Shown here piece by piece: positions 1 through 11,910 of a stretch of DNA of 64,000 nucleotides (its first letter is position 1; each line of letters begins with the position of its first letter). Position numbers and translations under genes: made by a program. The notes beneath the pieces were generated by a model. That model made no database searches. It saw nothing but the letters and a program-made list of their open reading frames with translations, and had not been told where the DNA came from. The DNA is from Pseudevernia furfuracea. Lineage: Eukaryota > Ascomycota > Lecanoromycetes > Lecanorales > Parmeliaceae. Location: assembly GCA_022315425.1 (NCBI GenBank), contig JAIUPT010000041.1:1860001-1924000 (forward strand), in the 5' to 3' direction.

Positions 1-2468
1 AGTTGCGGGCCTTCAAGCAGGCAAGACTTTAGCCTACAGTTGTCATGTCCAGGATAAGGCTAACATATTATCGTGCAGACACACTCCGACCTGGTGATCT
101 GCATGCCCTGACCTTTCTCCAAGCACAAGACTCAGTGTGTCCTAAAAATTCGAATTGAATCTGCTACGGGACAGCTCCGGAAAAGAGCTACCAGGCGGAG
201 AGAACAAGAAATCCTAGAGATGTTTACTAAGGGTTCTGAGAAATCGTTTGGTGGGAACAACAGCCACAGAACTCCCGACCATTCTAGGGAAAACTATCCA
301 ACAACTTGCTCATTCCCTCCTAGTAATGCCACGAGAGGATTACGATGCGCCCTTGGAAGAGAGAATTTTGCTACAAAGACGGGCAGATACTTCTGGGTTT
401 TGACCTCCAGCCCTCATCGCACGGGACTGTGAAAAGGTGAACCGATCTTTTGAGTCCAGCTATTCACGAATGGAGAGTGCGATGCAAGATGGACTGATGG
501 CCTTCTACCTGCGGACAGTAGCTTCACCTATGCGCATCATTCTACAGAATTGAACATATTCAATATACTTCCTGCGGAGAAGCGGGAGCCATCGGTCGCT
601 TCTTTATGATCTGCCCATTTGGTGATCCGTGATTCAGAACAGACTTGATCAAACAGTGGACGGATGTTATCACGAAAAGCGATTCCAGCGACCTCGTTGT
701 GTCCGTTGGAAGGCTTTCTACGTCTTTGGATAAAGCTGGAATGATGTATCCAGAGAAGGGCGTTAGCTAGAGCAACGAGTAATTAAGTCCTTACTATCCA
801 CATCTCACCCTGATTCTCCTGACACATTACTGGTTCTGCAGCCCCTCTCCAGAATTTACTTCCTTCGCTTACCCATCGAGCTGCATCAATAAATCCCTTC
901 TTGACTCCATCGGTCTCCCAAAAGCCTCATGAACCGGTCGTCAAATCGTTGGGTCTTACATCGTGACGGTGCGCACACAGCCATCATCGTTGATTCTCCT
1001 TGACGTGCTCTGACTCTTCATCTCCCAGTTTCTCGACAGTATTCTACATCAATTGATCAGACCGGTAGAACTAAAAAGTTTTCAATGTGGAAGGTTGGGA
1101 GCCACATCTGCTGCTGAATTTAGTGGTTTTTTTTTGGTTACTGGTGTGTATATCGTAAGGTCCACATATCTCTCCTTCCCATCCCATTCAGACCTTCCAA
1201 TAGGTCATGGGCCCGTGCAGCGCAGCTGCGGGGGAGGACCTTCTGTGTACAAATTGGTGTACACATTGTACGAACAATTCTCGCACATACTTTCACGCCC
1301 GTCACGCTTCACAAAGAGACGGTAGCTGAGGCCTCATCTTCAGAGAGATCAAGGACTAGGTGTCAGGGATTGTAGTGGAGGATCTTAGCCAGGGGGGAAG
1401 GGGAACATCTCGCAGCAAGCCCTACTACCATGGCGCAGGCCCACGAACAGATCTCAATCAGGAGACCCCAACGGCAACCAAAAGCCCTGATCTCTCAAGC
1501 ACAAAGCCCCACTCTCCTAGGCACAAAACCCTACCACGACCTAGGCACAGTCAGGAGAAAAGGCCCCAACGGCAACAAAAAGCCCGACCTACGTCGTAGG
1601 CAACATACAATCAGTCAATCAACGAAAGCACTCCAGAAGCCCTAACCCCCGTAGGCGCACACACGGTCAAGGACATCACCGAGAACACGGCTGGACCTCG
1701 AACTAAAGCCCTACACTCGGAGGCATACATACATTTAATCAATCAATCAATCAGCAACGGAGGCACAACCGGACCGGCCCAAACCCTACCAGAGTGAGTA
1801 GGCACACCCAGTGAATCAAAAGCAGTGAAGGCAAAAAGCGGAAGGTGATATGATACAAAGCCCCGTTCAGCGTGCAGGCATCACGATCCCATGGCAAGCA
1901 ATAATGGGGGGATCGATGGCAGGAAAATCAAGCAAAGATCAAGGACGGCAGGTGTCACGGACAACACGGAAAGTTTGGATCAAGGGATCCAGAGTGCATG
2001 CGGACAGAAAGTGCTTAGGGAACGAATGGGCAGGCCGACGGACGCGGAAATGGACGAAGCCTTGCAAGGCCTGATAGACGGAGTGGCGTCGCACGCAGCA
2101 TCACCGTCGAGGGGGTGGTTCGAAGCCATTCGATGGTGTGGGGAGCCCAAATCTGTCGCTGCAGCTAGCCTGTCCTTTGTCGTTGCCGTCCTTTGTCGTC
2201 GAGGTGTATATGGTAGGGCCACGTCCTCATTTTCATTCCGACTGAGCTTCCAACAGAAGCTCGGCGGGGTAGAGAATGGGCGTGAGCATTCTCCAACTCC
2301 ACCTCGCCCAGAATCACTCGAAGAGGTTTGGGGGGAAGGTTCACGTGGGGAAGAAAGCACGAGAGGCAGATGAAAAGCCAGAGGAAGCTGCCAGACGTCG
2401 TCAAGGTTCATTGATTACACCCAGCAATGCATTCTCTAACGTCTATGCGTATCAGCTTGTAGCTAGCT
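1..2468. other. Left-edge stretch with no supported gene
   Basis: No open frame here looks like a known family and none joins to others through good splice sites. The longest is a 160-codon ATG frame at 1891-2373 on the plus strand, rich in Gly, Arg and Ser; a real orphan gene cannot be excluded. Around 1730-1755 and 1610-1625 there are short TCAA/CAAT repeats. The stretch ends at the stop codon of eIF3g, so its right part holds that gene's 3' untranslated region. Confidence 0.4.
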
Positions 2469-3549
2469 CTAGGTAGCGCGCTTTGCGAATTCTACCCGAA
2501 GAATCAAGTGTCCATAGCCATCTACACAGCAATTTCAGTAAGCCTCTCGAGGAATCTAGTTGGTTGCGGATTCTTAAGATGGAAGAAAAACACTTACAGC
2601 CATCGATTTTCTCACAAGCCTTTGCAGCATCGGTCCGCTCCTGAAAGCTGATGAACGCGAACCCCTTTGCTCTCCCCGTATCCCTGTCCTTGGCAAGAAA
2701 GACCCGCGTGACTCGGCCAAAGCGTTCGAATATCTCCCGCAGATCGTTCTCTTCTGCGAATTCGGAAACCTACCGACACACGCACTGTTAGCGTAAAAGG
2801 CCAGATTAACAAGAACCCCGGACCAACGCACATTTGTCACTCTCAACGTAGCCAGGTCGTCCCTCTCGTACTTCCCTCCCATTCTCTCCCCGGCGCCAGC
2901 GGCCCCTCCTTTCCTCAGATGCGGCGGCACGTAACCCCCTCCCCCGGTGCCGAGACCGCCTTCCTTCGGCGGCCCCTCTTCCTCCCCATCGGCCCCCGCC
3001 CCGCCCGCCCCGCCCGCTCCATCCTCCCCCATCGGCGCCATCGTGTCTTTGAACGGACACCGGGCGGTGAAGTGCTCCCCGTCGCAGATCCTGCACTTGA
3101 CCTTCATGTTCTTCAGCTTCTCCTTCGGGTCATCCCCCACCTTCTTCTCCTCTTTTCCGTCCTTCCTCCACGTCACGCTCGGCCGGAAGATGATGTTCTC
3201 GCCCACGCTGGTGGTGTCGAAGCTCGGCCCGGCCGCATGTCCCTTTTCGAGCCCGAATTTCGCCCAGCCCTTGCGCTCGGCGACGCGGGGGTTGACGTAT
3301 TCTTTGACGACGGTGGTGCGTATGCGGCGGGTGGTTTTGACGCGTTTGCCGTCGTCATTGAAACGGTAGGAGACGACGGTTTTGGTACCGTCCTTGTTCG
3401 TGGTTACGGTTTGCGGAGGTACGGTTGAGGGATCGTCGAGGTCATTTTCGACGTCGTCGGCCCAGTCTTGACGGCTGGTAGATTGTCAGAGAAGTTTCTT
3501 ATAATACGAATAGAGGCAAGGAGATGATATACCTAGCGATTTTCGACAT
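2469..3549 (-). CDS. TIF35: Eukaryotic translation initiation factor 3 subunit G (eIF3g)
   Basis: Subunit of the eIF3 complex, which binds the 40S ribosome and helps scanning and re-initiation in the cytosol. Four exons: 3533-3549, 2832-3474, 2598-2769, 2469-2521, giving 294 aa, the usual family length. The N-terminal part carries the eIF3g domain, with a CCHC-type zinc knuckle (CRICDGEHFTARCPF) near residue 140, then a Gly/Ala-rich linker ending in YVPPHLR, then a C-terminal RRM (TLRVTNVSEFAEENDLREIF start; RAKGFAFISF as RNP1). The last exon supplies the closing strand (HLILRVEFAKRAT). The first exon is only 17 nt, coding MSKIA plus part of Ser. All three introns are canonical and 58-76 bp. 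Identification is firm. Confidence 0.96.
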
Positions 3550-3921
3550 ATTTGTGGTGGACTGTAATTGTAGTTGTTGAGCGTAGACGAACATAAGTAA
3601 AGTAATGGGCGGAATTTTGGTATTAATTACTTGGTGTGGCGAATCTACGCTAGCCAGATCGAGAGCATTATAAGAAAACGAGGGAACAAGAATAAATTCA
3701 CTGGATATCGAAGCACTCGGTAATCTTTCCCATCGATTATAAAAAGGGTATTCCATGACCATTAAAAATATATCTCTGCCTTTGTATTATCCTCCCATGC
3801 CTCCCTGTGTGCTCTACGCTCGGGTATCTCTCTATTACGTGAAGCGCCTGTCCATGAATATTGTAAAATAGTGGTCATCGTGGGCGAGGGATCACTATCC
3901 AAACCCCTGCTGCTCCGCCTC
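3550..3921. other. Intergenic: eIF3g promoter and PNS1 3' region
   Basis: AT-rich 372 bp between two genes on the same strand. It should hold the eIF3g promoter and the PNS1 terminator. No defined motif was recognised. Confidence 0.5.
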
Positions 3922-6458
3922 TCAAGAATGGATCATTTGCTGCACCTTTGGGTAGACCCTTACCATCCTCTGGTACAGGTCGGGATGATCCCTCATCAGA
4001 ACATCTGGGTCCCACGCCGCAGCCACGAAGATTGTGTCCACACCACTCCCAATGGGCGTCATAAAGATCTGACAGACCTGCAGTCCAATCAAGAATGAGA
4101 AAGCCATTACCACTGGTGTGAAGGTTCCGCCATCGTTATAACCTGGCTTGGTGAACTCCAGGTATAGATACGCGAGAAGGGCGCAAGTGTAAGCTACGAA
4201 AGTAGATCCCATTGTCAGGACCGGCCCAATTAAGCAATCATTAATCAAAGCATCGATTCCACGGTCCTTCATCATGGTCCAGGTGTCTTTGGCAGCGGGG
4301 ATGTAAGCTTTGCCGTAAAGGGCGATATGTATGAATGCATAGCGATTGATGAATCTGAATGGTCAGCAGGGATCTTCGCAAGTAAGTGGTACGAGAAGCT
4401 CTCACTGAACAGCCCAGTCAATTAATCCAATGATACATCCGAGGCAGCAAAATGCGATGGAGGCGGCCATATTTCCTCCCTGAGCCTCCTGCTGCTGAGC
4501 TATGCTAACTGCCTGGCGCACCATGTTAATGAGAGCCACAACCAGTGATCCAAAGCTAATGCTGCCAAAAGAGTATGTAAAAGCTCTCTTGGCTGCGCCC
4601 CTTGTGGCACCACTTGGCATTCCACCTGGCTTCCCAGCACAGAAGAACCAGCTGCCATAGATACCTGCGACGATGGAGTGGATCGTGTTCTTAAGCCTGA
4701 TAGAGTTTGAAAGTCAGCTACTTTTCTCTCTGGACGCGGGATGGAGTCACGTGATATGTGTCTGGACTAGATGTCCGGGACATTTCTTGGGGCTCTTGAA
4801 AACGTTCCGTTGCGGAAGTTTTGGGCTGGGCAAGTCCTACCACTCAGTGATCCAATACCCTGCGCATCTCGGAGTCAGCAATGCTTCTTTGAGGCAGACG
4901 AATAGGTTATAGAGGCGCGTACCGGCGAAGGTTATAAATACGATTAAGCCAATCACTTTAGCCGATGAGCAACCACCTGCACTGTTTCCACTGGTACAAG
5001 CAGGGTTTGACCCTCCACCTGAAGGTTCATATTTCACGTACACTTTTCCAGGTCAGCCTTTGCTTTTTGAGACAGAGATTGGAGTAAAAGATAAATTTCA
5101 GTGGCAGATTAGATTTGTTACCCTCGAAACATGGGTTTAATTGAAATGGCGGCATGGCTGGGAACATAATAGCGTATGATCACCTACCGGAGACTAAAGT
5201 GAGGGAAAACCAGGCACCAAAAGCAACCGAAGCTATACCTCCGATAGCGCTGACCAGGAAGACATGCCCGAAAGACTTGGCGACATCCATTGTCTGCTGC
5301 AGCATGACCACACTAAACGGTATCCTCGGAATCCACGTGACGAAGCATACCTAAGAGATCTTGGAGTCAGCACTCCTTCGAGGCAAACCTCTGAGCAACA
5401 AGACAGTTCAGAAGGGTGTTAAGAGCTGTTTGCCCCCGGAACAAGGCTTGCAACACGAGAAGTCGCCCAGAATAGAAAGAATAGGCTCCGAAATGTACAT
5501 ACAATGCTGAAGATACCAAAGACAGCGAAGACCACTGCGGCGGAGTAGTAGTGTCTCACAAAGTAGTAGATAGCAGTGCCAATGCCGAAGAGGATATTCA
5601 GAATACCAGTGATCCAAATGAATTGCTTTGTAAATGCACGGGCAAGGGTGAAGTATGTCCAGGACAGAACCAAAGCGACGGCGAGGACAAAAACGAATAG
5701 AACGATGGTATTGGTATTTAGGGAAAAGGTGTTGCCGGCGCCGTAGATGCCACCTCCACTAAGGCCCTTGTTTGCAGAATACCCCTGCAGAGAAATGCCA
5801 GAGACGGCAGCGAAGCCGAGGAATGTCAGAATGAGCTGGATGAGTCAGTAAATTCAAAATTTCACGACCATGGCGAGACTGGACAGACGAGTAGTCCTGC
5901 CCAAACATCATTGTATTTGGGCTTGTCTGATCAAAATTTTGAAGTCAGCATGCCCTTCTCAAGAGATGAATTCCAGTCGTAAGACAGATGTAAGAAATAC
6001 AGCCCGGGTAAGAAGCCCATTGCTTGTCAGACAAATAAGAGAACAGAAGAAGGGAGAGAAGCCTATCTCGTGACATGCAGTGGAGTCGTAAGACCAGTCT
6101 CGAAAGCATCAATGTGGGCAAACCCTTTTCTCGCGGCCAAAACATGTTGCATAATCCAGACTGGAATGGCGAATAGGAAATACCCAATCCGAACTAACGT
6201 ACCCAGCTTAAACACCTGATCAAAGGTTTGCTTCCCCTCGCCTGTTGCCATTGGTGGAGAATTGGAGTTCTGAAAATTCTGGGCATAATTGGGTGGCGGC
6301 TGCTGATATTTGGGATTGGAGTCGCCTTGGTATCCAATGTTTGCTGCTTGAGGAGGATATTGCATTTGAGGAGGGGGTGCATATTGCCCGTTGCTTTGGC
6401 CGCCAGGCACTTCTTGGTTGTAGTACGAGTCGGCTTCTCCACCCTTTCTTTGCGCCAT
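3922..6458 (-). CDS. PNS1: PNS1-type choline-transporter-like membrane protein
   Basis: Multi-pass membrane protein of the choline transporter-like (CTL/SLC44) family, probably plasma membrane; the yeast member is not itself needed for choline uptake, so the substrate is open. Eight exons: 6203-6458, 5889-5926, 5503-5835, 5188-5350, 4923-5042, 4841-4859, 4406-4696, 3922-4354; 550 aa, in frame throughout. The N-terminus is a Pro/Gln/Asn/Tyr-rich cytosolic tail, followed by the family landmark QTFDQVFKLDKPKYNDVWAG. About ten or more hydrophobic segments follow, and the conserved C-terminal part has FINRYAFIHIALYGKAY and a final cytosolic DLYQRM helix. One exon is 19 nt and one 38 nt. Introns are 276, 53, 152, 145, 63, 144 and 51 bp; the long ones carry introner-like sequence (listed separately). 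The ATG at MAQRKGG was chosen because the frame upstream has no family similarity. Confidence 0.93.
4697..4840 (-). mobile_element. Possible degenerate introner-like element (PNS1 intron 6)
   Basis: 144-bp intron. It ends AGAGAAAAGTAGCTGACTTT before the acceptor, and the centre reads AAGAAATGTCCCGGACATCT, a weakened form of the AGACATGTCT palindrome. The 5' block is diverged (GTAGGACTTGCCC). Confidence 0.4.
4860..4922 (-). mobile_element. Possible introner remnant (PNS1 intron 5)
   Basis: 63-bp intron whose 3' half, CTCAAAGAAGCATTGCTGAC followed by TCCGAGATG, is nearly the same as the 3' block of the full-length elements, while the middle is missing. This would fit a copy shrunk by deletion. 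The alternative is chance similarity around a common branch site. Confidence 0.4.
5043..5187 (-). mobile_element. Possible degenerate introner-like element (PNS1 intron 4)
   Basis: 145-bp intron with the same length class and a similar 3' block (CTCAAAAAGCAAAGGCTGAC), but the 5' TTTCGGA block is not recognisable at its normal place. A GTTTCGAGGG stretch lies in the middle. It could be an old, diverged copy. Confidence 0.4.
5351..5502 (-). mobile_element. Introner-like element (PNS1 intron 3)
   Basis: 152-bp intron. It starts GTATGTACATTTCGGAGCC and ends with CTCGAAGGAGTGCTGACTCC before the acceptor. Both blocks recur in introns of unrelated genes in this window. The start matches the NOG1 intron 2 start (61897 downward) at GTATGTACATTTCG. 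Confidence 0.8.
5927..6202 (-). mobile_element. Probable introner-like element (PNS1 intron 1)
   Basis: 276-bp intron, longest in the gene. It starts GTACGTTAGTTCGGATTGGG and ends with TTGAGAAGGGCATGCTGACT, close to the shared 5' and 3' blocks. The extra length suggests an insertion or an internal duplication: CTTACGACTCCACTGCAT and CTTACGACTGGAATTCAT both occur inside. Confidence 0.6.
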
Positions 6459-7362
6459 TTCTTGCGGCGAAATGGAACAGAGAAGATATTCAAGGCTCAG
6501 AAGTGTCAAGTATATCTCATGAAGAGATTATGGTGACAGGTGGTATCTAGAGCATGGAAAGTAATCAACTCGTCAAGGACTCCAGGTAGTGAGGAAAAGG
6601 AAGGGCTGAGACGTTGTTGTTTCTGTACTTCTTGTGTTCTGTCTCGATTGAATGGAAAATTCAAGTAATTTAATTTAAATTAATTCCACTAGTGTGGAGA
6701 TCATCGTCATCAAAACTTAAATTCGGGGCCTAGCGCTTCGTCCCGCCTCTACAGTAGTACCCGTAGTACCGTAGTACCGCTATCTGAGGTACGGTGTACC
6801 AGTGTACGGTACGGTGTACCAGTGTACCACCGCGGGGTGGCATAAATAAACTGCACCCAAGGCGAGTGGAGTCGGATAAATGTTCAAAGTAAATTCGTTA
6901 ATTGATAGGAGTAGACATAGTAGAATGATACCAAGGCAATACTTCGAATGGCAGCAAGACAGACGCAAGTCTGTGACTCATTCAACGTCATATGTTATCA
7001 TCACCCTAAATAGTTATATTCTGAGTTCCTTCGTGCAAGCCCGAGTCAGCTCAGAGCGAACCACTGCGGTTGAAGCCAATGTATTCTACTTCTACATCCT
7101 CTTTTCCCAGCGCCATGTCGTCTCATCCGTCACTTCATCAAGCACCATTCACTTAATACCCTGTTTCCGAAAGAGGCGTCTCAGGATTTCCAGCTGAACC
7201 TTCATGATGATTCCTTCAACGTGGCCGTTCAGGAAGACTCGTATCACCGTCGCGCTATGATGGCACGGCTCGGACTCTCCCGAATATTCGTACAAATAGG
7301 TCTTGTCGTATAACCGGACTCCCGCTTCGCAGTTTAGTCGACTTTCCGAATTAATTTCCCAA
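6459..7362. other. Intergenic: PNS1 promoter and PAS-gene 3' region
   Basis: 904 bp. It holds short GTAGTACC repeats near 6750-6780 and a 20-bp tandem repeat (ACGGTGTACCAGTGTACGGT, second copy partial) at about 6791-6828. No gene is visible. Confidence 0.5.
6791..6828. repeat. 20-bp tandem repeat
   Basis: ACGGTGTACCAGTGTACGGT is followed directly by ACGGTGTACCAGTGTACC. The unit contains GGTACC/GTAC palindromes. It lies about 330 bp upstream of the PNS1 start codon, so it could be a regulatory repeat or a simple replication-slippage product. Confidence 0.7.
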
Positions 7363-9472
7363 TCAATTTCCGTACTGCTCCCAGACCCTCCCATGCTCGG
7401 TTTGATACGTCCGCGGTCTGTCATATTGTGCAGCGTTGATTGGGGTTTGATTCTGCACAGCATCATGGTGCTCGTTCATCTGCATCGGATCATTGTAGCC
7501 GTGATCTTGCATAGGCTCGTTGTGGCCATTGGCATGCACGAGATTGTCGTAGCCTTTGATCTGCATAGAATCGTTGTAGCCGTTAGTGTGCACGGGCTCG
7601 ATATGGCAATCGGTTGGCACAAAGTTGTTGTTGCCCTTGCTCTGCATGAAGTCGTTGTAGGCATTGGTGTGGGATGCTTGGTTATGACCGTTCATCTGTG
7701 TCGGGTTGTCAGAGCCATGTGAGAAACCATTGCTACTGGAGCTGAATCCGCCACTACTTTGGCTTCGATGCTGGTACTCTTGGCTGTTCTCAGCCTTCTG
7801 ACCTTGCCAGTCCCCATGGACGTTTTGATGGTTTTGGCCGTTATCAAAATATCCATTGTGTCGCTCGGCTTCAGCCCCTGCATTGAAAGGGGGTTCCCAC
7901 ACGGGTAATCCGCCAGGCGGTTGGGACTCGCCGGTTGGCGTTCCATGTGTATATTGTGCCAACGACCCATTGATACCAGTAAGAGCCCAAGCAAAGACAG
8001 CAACCTCACGGATCGAGCTCATGAAGTCCTCCGTGGCTGGTCCATGCATCGCGCCAACTTCACAACGTGGGGCCGTTGGGTGCCTTGGGGCAGCTGGGCT
8101 GGGCTGCCGAAGATTGGGTAGATTTTGCGACGGTCTATCTCCCACATTCGGTAAAATAGGGTCCGTAGCCCACGGAGACGCGAAGAAGCCGTTCGCGTAT
8201 GGGTGTTTTGCGACTTCTGACGTCGACCGGGAAAGATGGGGCATGACGGGTCTAGCCCGTCGAAGAACGACCACTAGGCCGTCAGACGTGCAAGAGACCA
8301 CTGCTTCAAGCTCGACGTGAGAGGAGTCTGGCATGAAGGATGACGCCCCAGGGGATGTTCGTTCGTCTGTGGTGGAGACAGAGGAGGTCCGTGTTTGACC
8401 ACCAGCTGGCTGGTCGAAAATGGCATCATTAGAGTTTCCATCCAGGTCGGTACTGTTGCCAGATGATGACCGGGAATTGATATCTAATGGATCGCCGTTC
8501 CGTGAATGACCCTGATCCCGCTCAACAGAGGACCTCATCGAGTTCGACCAGTCGCTAGCAACAGCGTTCTCACTCCCGTCATGATCCATGAGTTCTGAAA
8601 GGTGTACTCCGCCATCGTCATCATCGCCGCTACTGTGGCCGTCGCTCATATGTTCATCATGATCCACTTGATCGTCCTGTCGTGGATCGCGAAACCAAAA
8701 GCGGAGGTAAGCGATAGAGTCATTGGCTTTCGCACTTTCCAGGCATTTCACTGCCTCTCGCAGGCAGTTTTCTTGAATGCAGTAGTAGAAGCTTCTGCCG
8801 TTGAGTTCTTGTGCGGAAATGCCGATAATGTCGGCCAAACCATTGGTTGCATACATGATGGTTAGAGTGCGAGAAAATCGATTGAGAAACAAAGCTGCTC
8901 TAGGTTCATGAGTAAGAGTTCGGGTTTCCTTGGAGAACTTCTGAGAAATATATGAAAGCATGTGGTATCGAGGATCTCGTGGCGAAGATGAAAAAAGCCG
9001 ACGTATGACTGGAGCCTCTCTAGCTCGCTCTGTACGGTAATCAGCGACCACATGTTTCCAGCAATGATAGTGTTCGAATTCGGCCACACTTACTATCGCT
9101 TTTCGTGCCTCTGCGGTACACGCTGGTACACCCCACGAGTACATCATGTACAACTGTGAAGACACATTCGCAACCCACCCATCGCCCATCTCTGTTCTTG
9201 ATTTGGCAATAGTTGAGCGCGGCAGCCTTGTCCATCTTGATACCTCGGCCATGTATAGCTCGGGCGAATGGGATCTCATCTGGATGAAAATAGTCCCAAC
9301 ATGACCTCCCAATGACTTCTTCAGGTGTGTATCCTAGGATATCTTCGATTGAAGACGAGACATAGAGCAATCGAGCGTCGAGGGACAGATCTAATTAGGC
9401 AGGATTAGCCAGGATGCGGACCTCGTACCGAACGCTTTACTTACCATGTATTGAGATGAATGTGGTCTCCAT
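7363..9472 (-). CDS. PAS-domain protein, possible sensor or regulator
   Basis: Three exons: 9445-9472, 9094-9390, 7363-9029; 663 aa. PAS domains bind ligands or cofactors or mediate protein contacts. The first PAS fold spans about residues 10-95 (YVSSSIEDILGYTPEEVIG, then WDYFHPDE and GRWVGCEC). A second PAS-like segment is at about 145-215 (YATNGLADIIGISAQELNG). The LOV flavin motif (GRNCRFLQ-like, with the reactive Cys) is not seen: the equivalent place reads GRSCWDYFHP, so flavin photochemistry is doubtful. The middle is acidic and Ser-rich, and the C-terminal 200 residues are Asn/His/Gln/Gly-rich with a degenerate repeat. There is no GATA zinc finger, so it is not a white-collar factor of standard design. 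Function unknown; intron phases all agree. Confidence 0.85.
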
Positions 9473-11910
9473 GGTGGACTTGGGGCGGTAGACGAAAGCT
9501 TTAGGATTCGGGTTAATCTGGTTAAAAAAGCTTATCCTCAAAGGTCAAATAGCTGTCTTGAGATGGCAGTTCTGACGATGAGAGGTGATTTCAGTCCGGA
9601 AAAGCGCTCCTTTTGCAGGTACGCGTAATCTGGAGACCTCCTCGCCAGGCCAGCCCCCGGGGAAGGTTGCGGAATGCAACAATAGGCTAGTACACCGCGC
9701 TGCAGCTTGACCGCAACGGCTTCGCACAGCTGCTGCAATTAAAACCCGCCCGAAATCCGAAATGCAGACGCACAAGACCCTGACGCTATCTCCTTGAGCA
9801 GCTTGTCGGAACCTTTTTCCTGGAGAACTCGTATTCACCGCGTGACCGTGCTGATCAAATAATTGTCCCAACTTTTAGACCCGCTTCCCAAGAGGTTTTA
9901 GTAGTATCAATGTCTCGGATGGCGTAAACGGATAGCAAGTCGGGAAGAGAAGGTAAGAACGGATCAAGCAGCCGGGTCGTGGCCTATGCCAGCGTTTTCG
10001 TTAAGAGGCGCAAAGGCTCGGTAGTGCAGTGCTTTTTCATTCGTGTCTGATTCCGATCGTGACTAAGAGGGCTGTAGTGGGATATAGTCCACACTCCGAT
10101 TACATTGGACTGGCGTACTCAAGACAATCCAGTAAGCGGGGGGGTTTTGGCTGAGCGGGCAGAAGAAGGTAGGCTCCGTGGTAGTTCTGAGGACGCGGTG
10201 GTGAATATATCTTGGGTGGCGTTGAGAGGATGTGGGGAATAAGAAGGGAAAAGGCAAGGGAGGGGCAAGGAAATGCGAGAGATGAGGGATTGGAGTTGTT
10301 CCAAGAGAGTGCCTTGATACGAAAGTAGGAAGTTGCAGGTAGATAGTGTGTGGAGGAAGAAAAGTGTGGATGCGGAGGTTGGAAGTTGAAAGGAAGGACG
10401 GATTTCAACGGTTTTACTGGTTGAAGGGACGCCGAAGCACGGAAGAAACGCACGAGCCGCCTTAAAGTGTTTTTTTTCTTACGAGGTACTACTCCCTATT
10501 ACATTTATATTTTCTATGATGGAACGAATACCTTACTCTCTACTACTTAGCCGCAGCGCCCGTCGCCCCTGTCGAGTAAGGTAAAGTTGCAACATCATCA
10601 TGAGTAGGACAGTGGTGCTCGACACTTTGATCTGAAGACTACCGGTAGGTACTCGGTAGGTTTGCGTACAGCATCTCGATCCGTCTTCAAATTCTCCATT
10701 GATATGATTATGGGGGCGATGAAAGAAAAGCAAGCAAAGCAAGAAATGCAGACTACCTAAGGGATAAAAAGAATTGGTGTGCTAAAGATAGGTAGGTCAT
10801 AAAGTAGACACCTGCCTGGATAGATTATAGATTATTATTATTATTATTCAAGTGATGGAATAATATGGAATAATAATAATCAAAGGCATTAATCAAATAC
10901 AAATTTCTCTTGCATATAATAATAATAGGTAAATGCATAGCAAAAAGGGCTGAGGAGGCTGACTCGCTGACTCGCTCACTACGGTCTGCGTACGTCTGGA
11001 CTCTTCCAAGTTGAACTGGGAGTGAATTGGGCCCATATGAGTGGCCAAAATTTGCCCTGATGACGTCTGGGCGTCAGTGGCTGCACAACAGTGCAGCTCC
11101 GGGATGTACTTACCGAACCTTCAAATCGACGATCATAAAACCACGACCAAGTCACCTTCCCTCCCATCTATGCGACTCGACATGTTAGTATCGTACCGTA
11201 GGTACTACTCTCGTGGTCTGTCTTGATACCTCCGCTATCCGAGTCGACATGAGTATGCTTGGACAGCACAGCCAAGAACGCGCCAACGTGGCATAATCAC
11301 AAGAGCCTGGGTTTTGCAGACAGAAAATGTCATTCTTCAGTCCATCAACGGCCAGTCGGAACGTACGAGTACGACGATGTGCGCACATTCTAGCGAATAC
11401 CTCCCTTGGCCTACGACGATCCCTCCTGACCTCGAAGCAGCCAACGTTTCCAAGAGTCGCCCCTGTCAGTCTTCTCCTATCACTTTCCCATGCTCAATAT
11501 CGTTTCTTGATCTCGGGAGCTCCAGCTCTGCCAACTCATCTTCTTTGCCACCCTTTGCCTGCTGAACATCTTAGCCTACGTTTACAGACCCCGATCCCGC
11601 AGGCTGTCAAGCGTTCCCGAATGATAGGGATTTAAACCCCGTACAGCAAGGGTGATCTAGCCATGGAAATAGTATGGAAACGCTTGACAGCCGGCGCGAC
11701 ACGAGTTGGTATAGTGTACCTTCATAATCAAAACCTGGGTAAGACTGCATCATTACAAGAAGACGGTGAAAGGGGGAAAGGACTCGATGGTGCTTCGAAG
11801 GGCTGACAGTTACATGTCACCGAAAATTCTCAGCATAGTCAAGTTCGTATAAGGATGTTTCGGTAACGTTGTACCTGTAAATAAGGGTGTGCGTCTAGAT
11901 GTCAATTCTT
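9473..11910. other. Long intergenic stretch, no supported gene
   Basis: 2.4 kb between the PAS gene promoter and the end of ARG2. It has a purine-rich strand at 10150-10450, an ATT/AAT microsatellite at about 10828-10925 and CGACTCGCTGACTCGCT-type short repeats near 10960. The 102-codon frame at 11327-11635 (plus, ATG start, Ser/Leu/Arg-rich) was not accepted as a gene. This may include the long 5' leader or regulatory region of the PAS gene. Confidence 0.5.
10828..10925. repeat. AT-rich trinucleotide microsatellite
   Basis: Runs of ATT and AAT units (for example TTATTATTATTATTATTC, then GGAATAATAATAATC and ATAATAATAATAGG). Simple-sequence DNA in an intergenic region. Confidence 0.85.

Noticed and set aside
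2117..2127. GGTTCGAAGCC, matching the tRNA B-box pattern
   Set aside because: No A box at the right distance and no cloverleaf or acceptor stem could be drawn around it.
1891..2373. 160-codon plus-strand ORF near the left edge
   Set aside because: Low-complexity composition, overlapping frames of similar length on the other strand, and no family features.
10828..10925. AT-rich repeat as a CRISPR or satellite array
   Set aside because: Plain trinucleotide microsatellite without spacers; the organism is a eukaryote.
11327..11635. 102-codon plus-strand ORF with a basic start that resembles a presequence
   Set aside because: Ser/Leu/Arg-rich like random GC-rich reading; no conserved motif or intron support.
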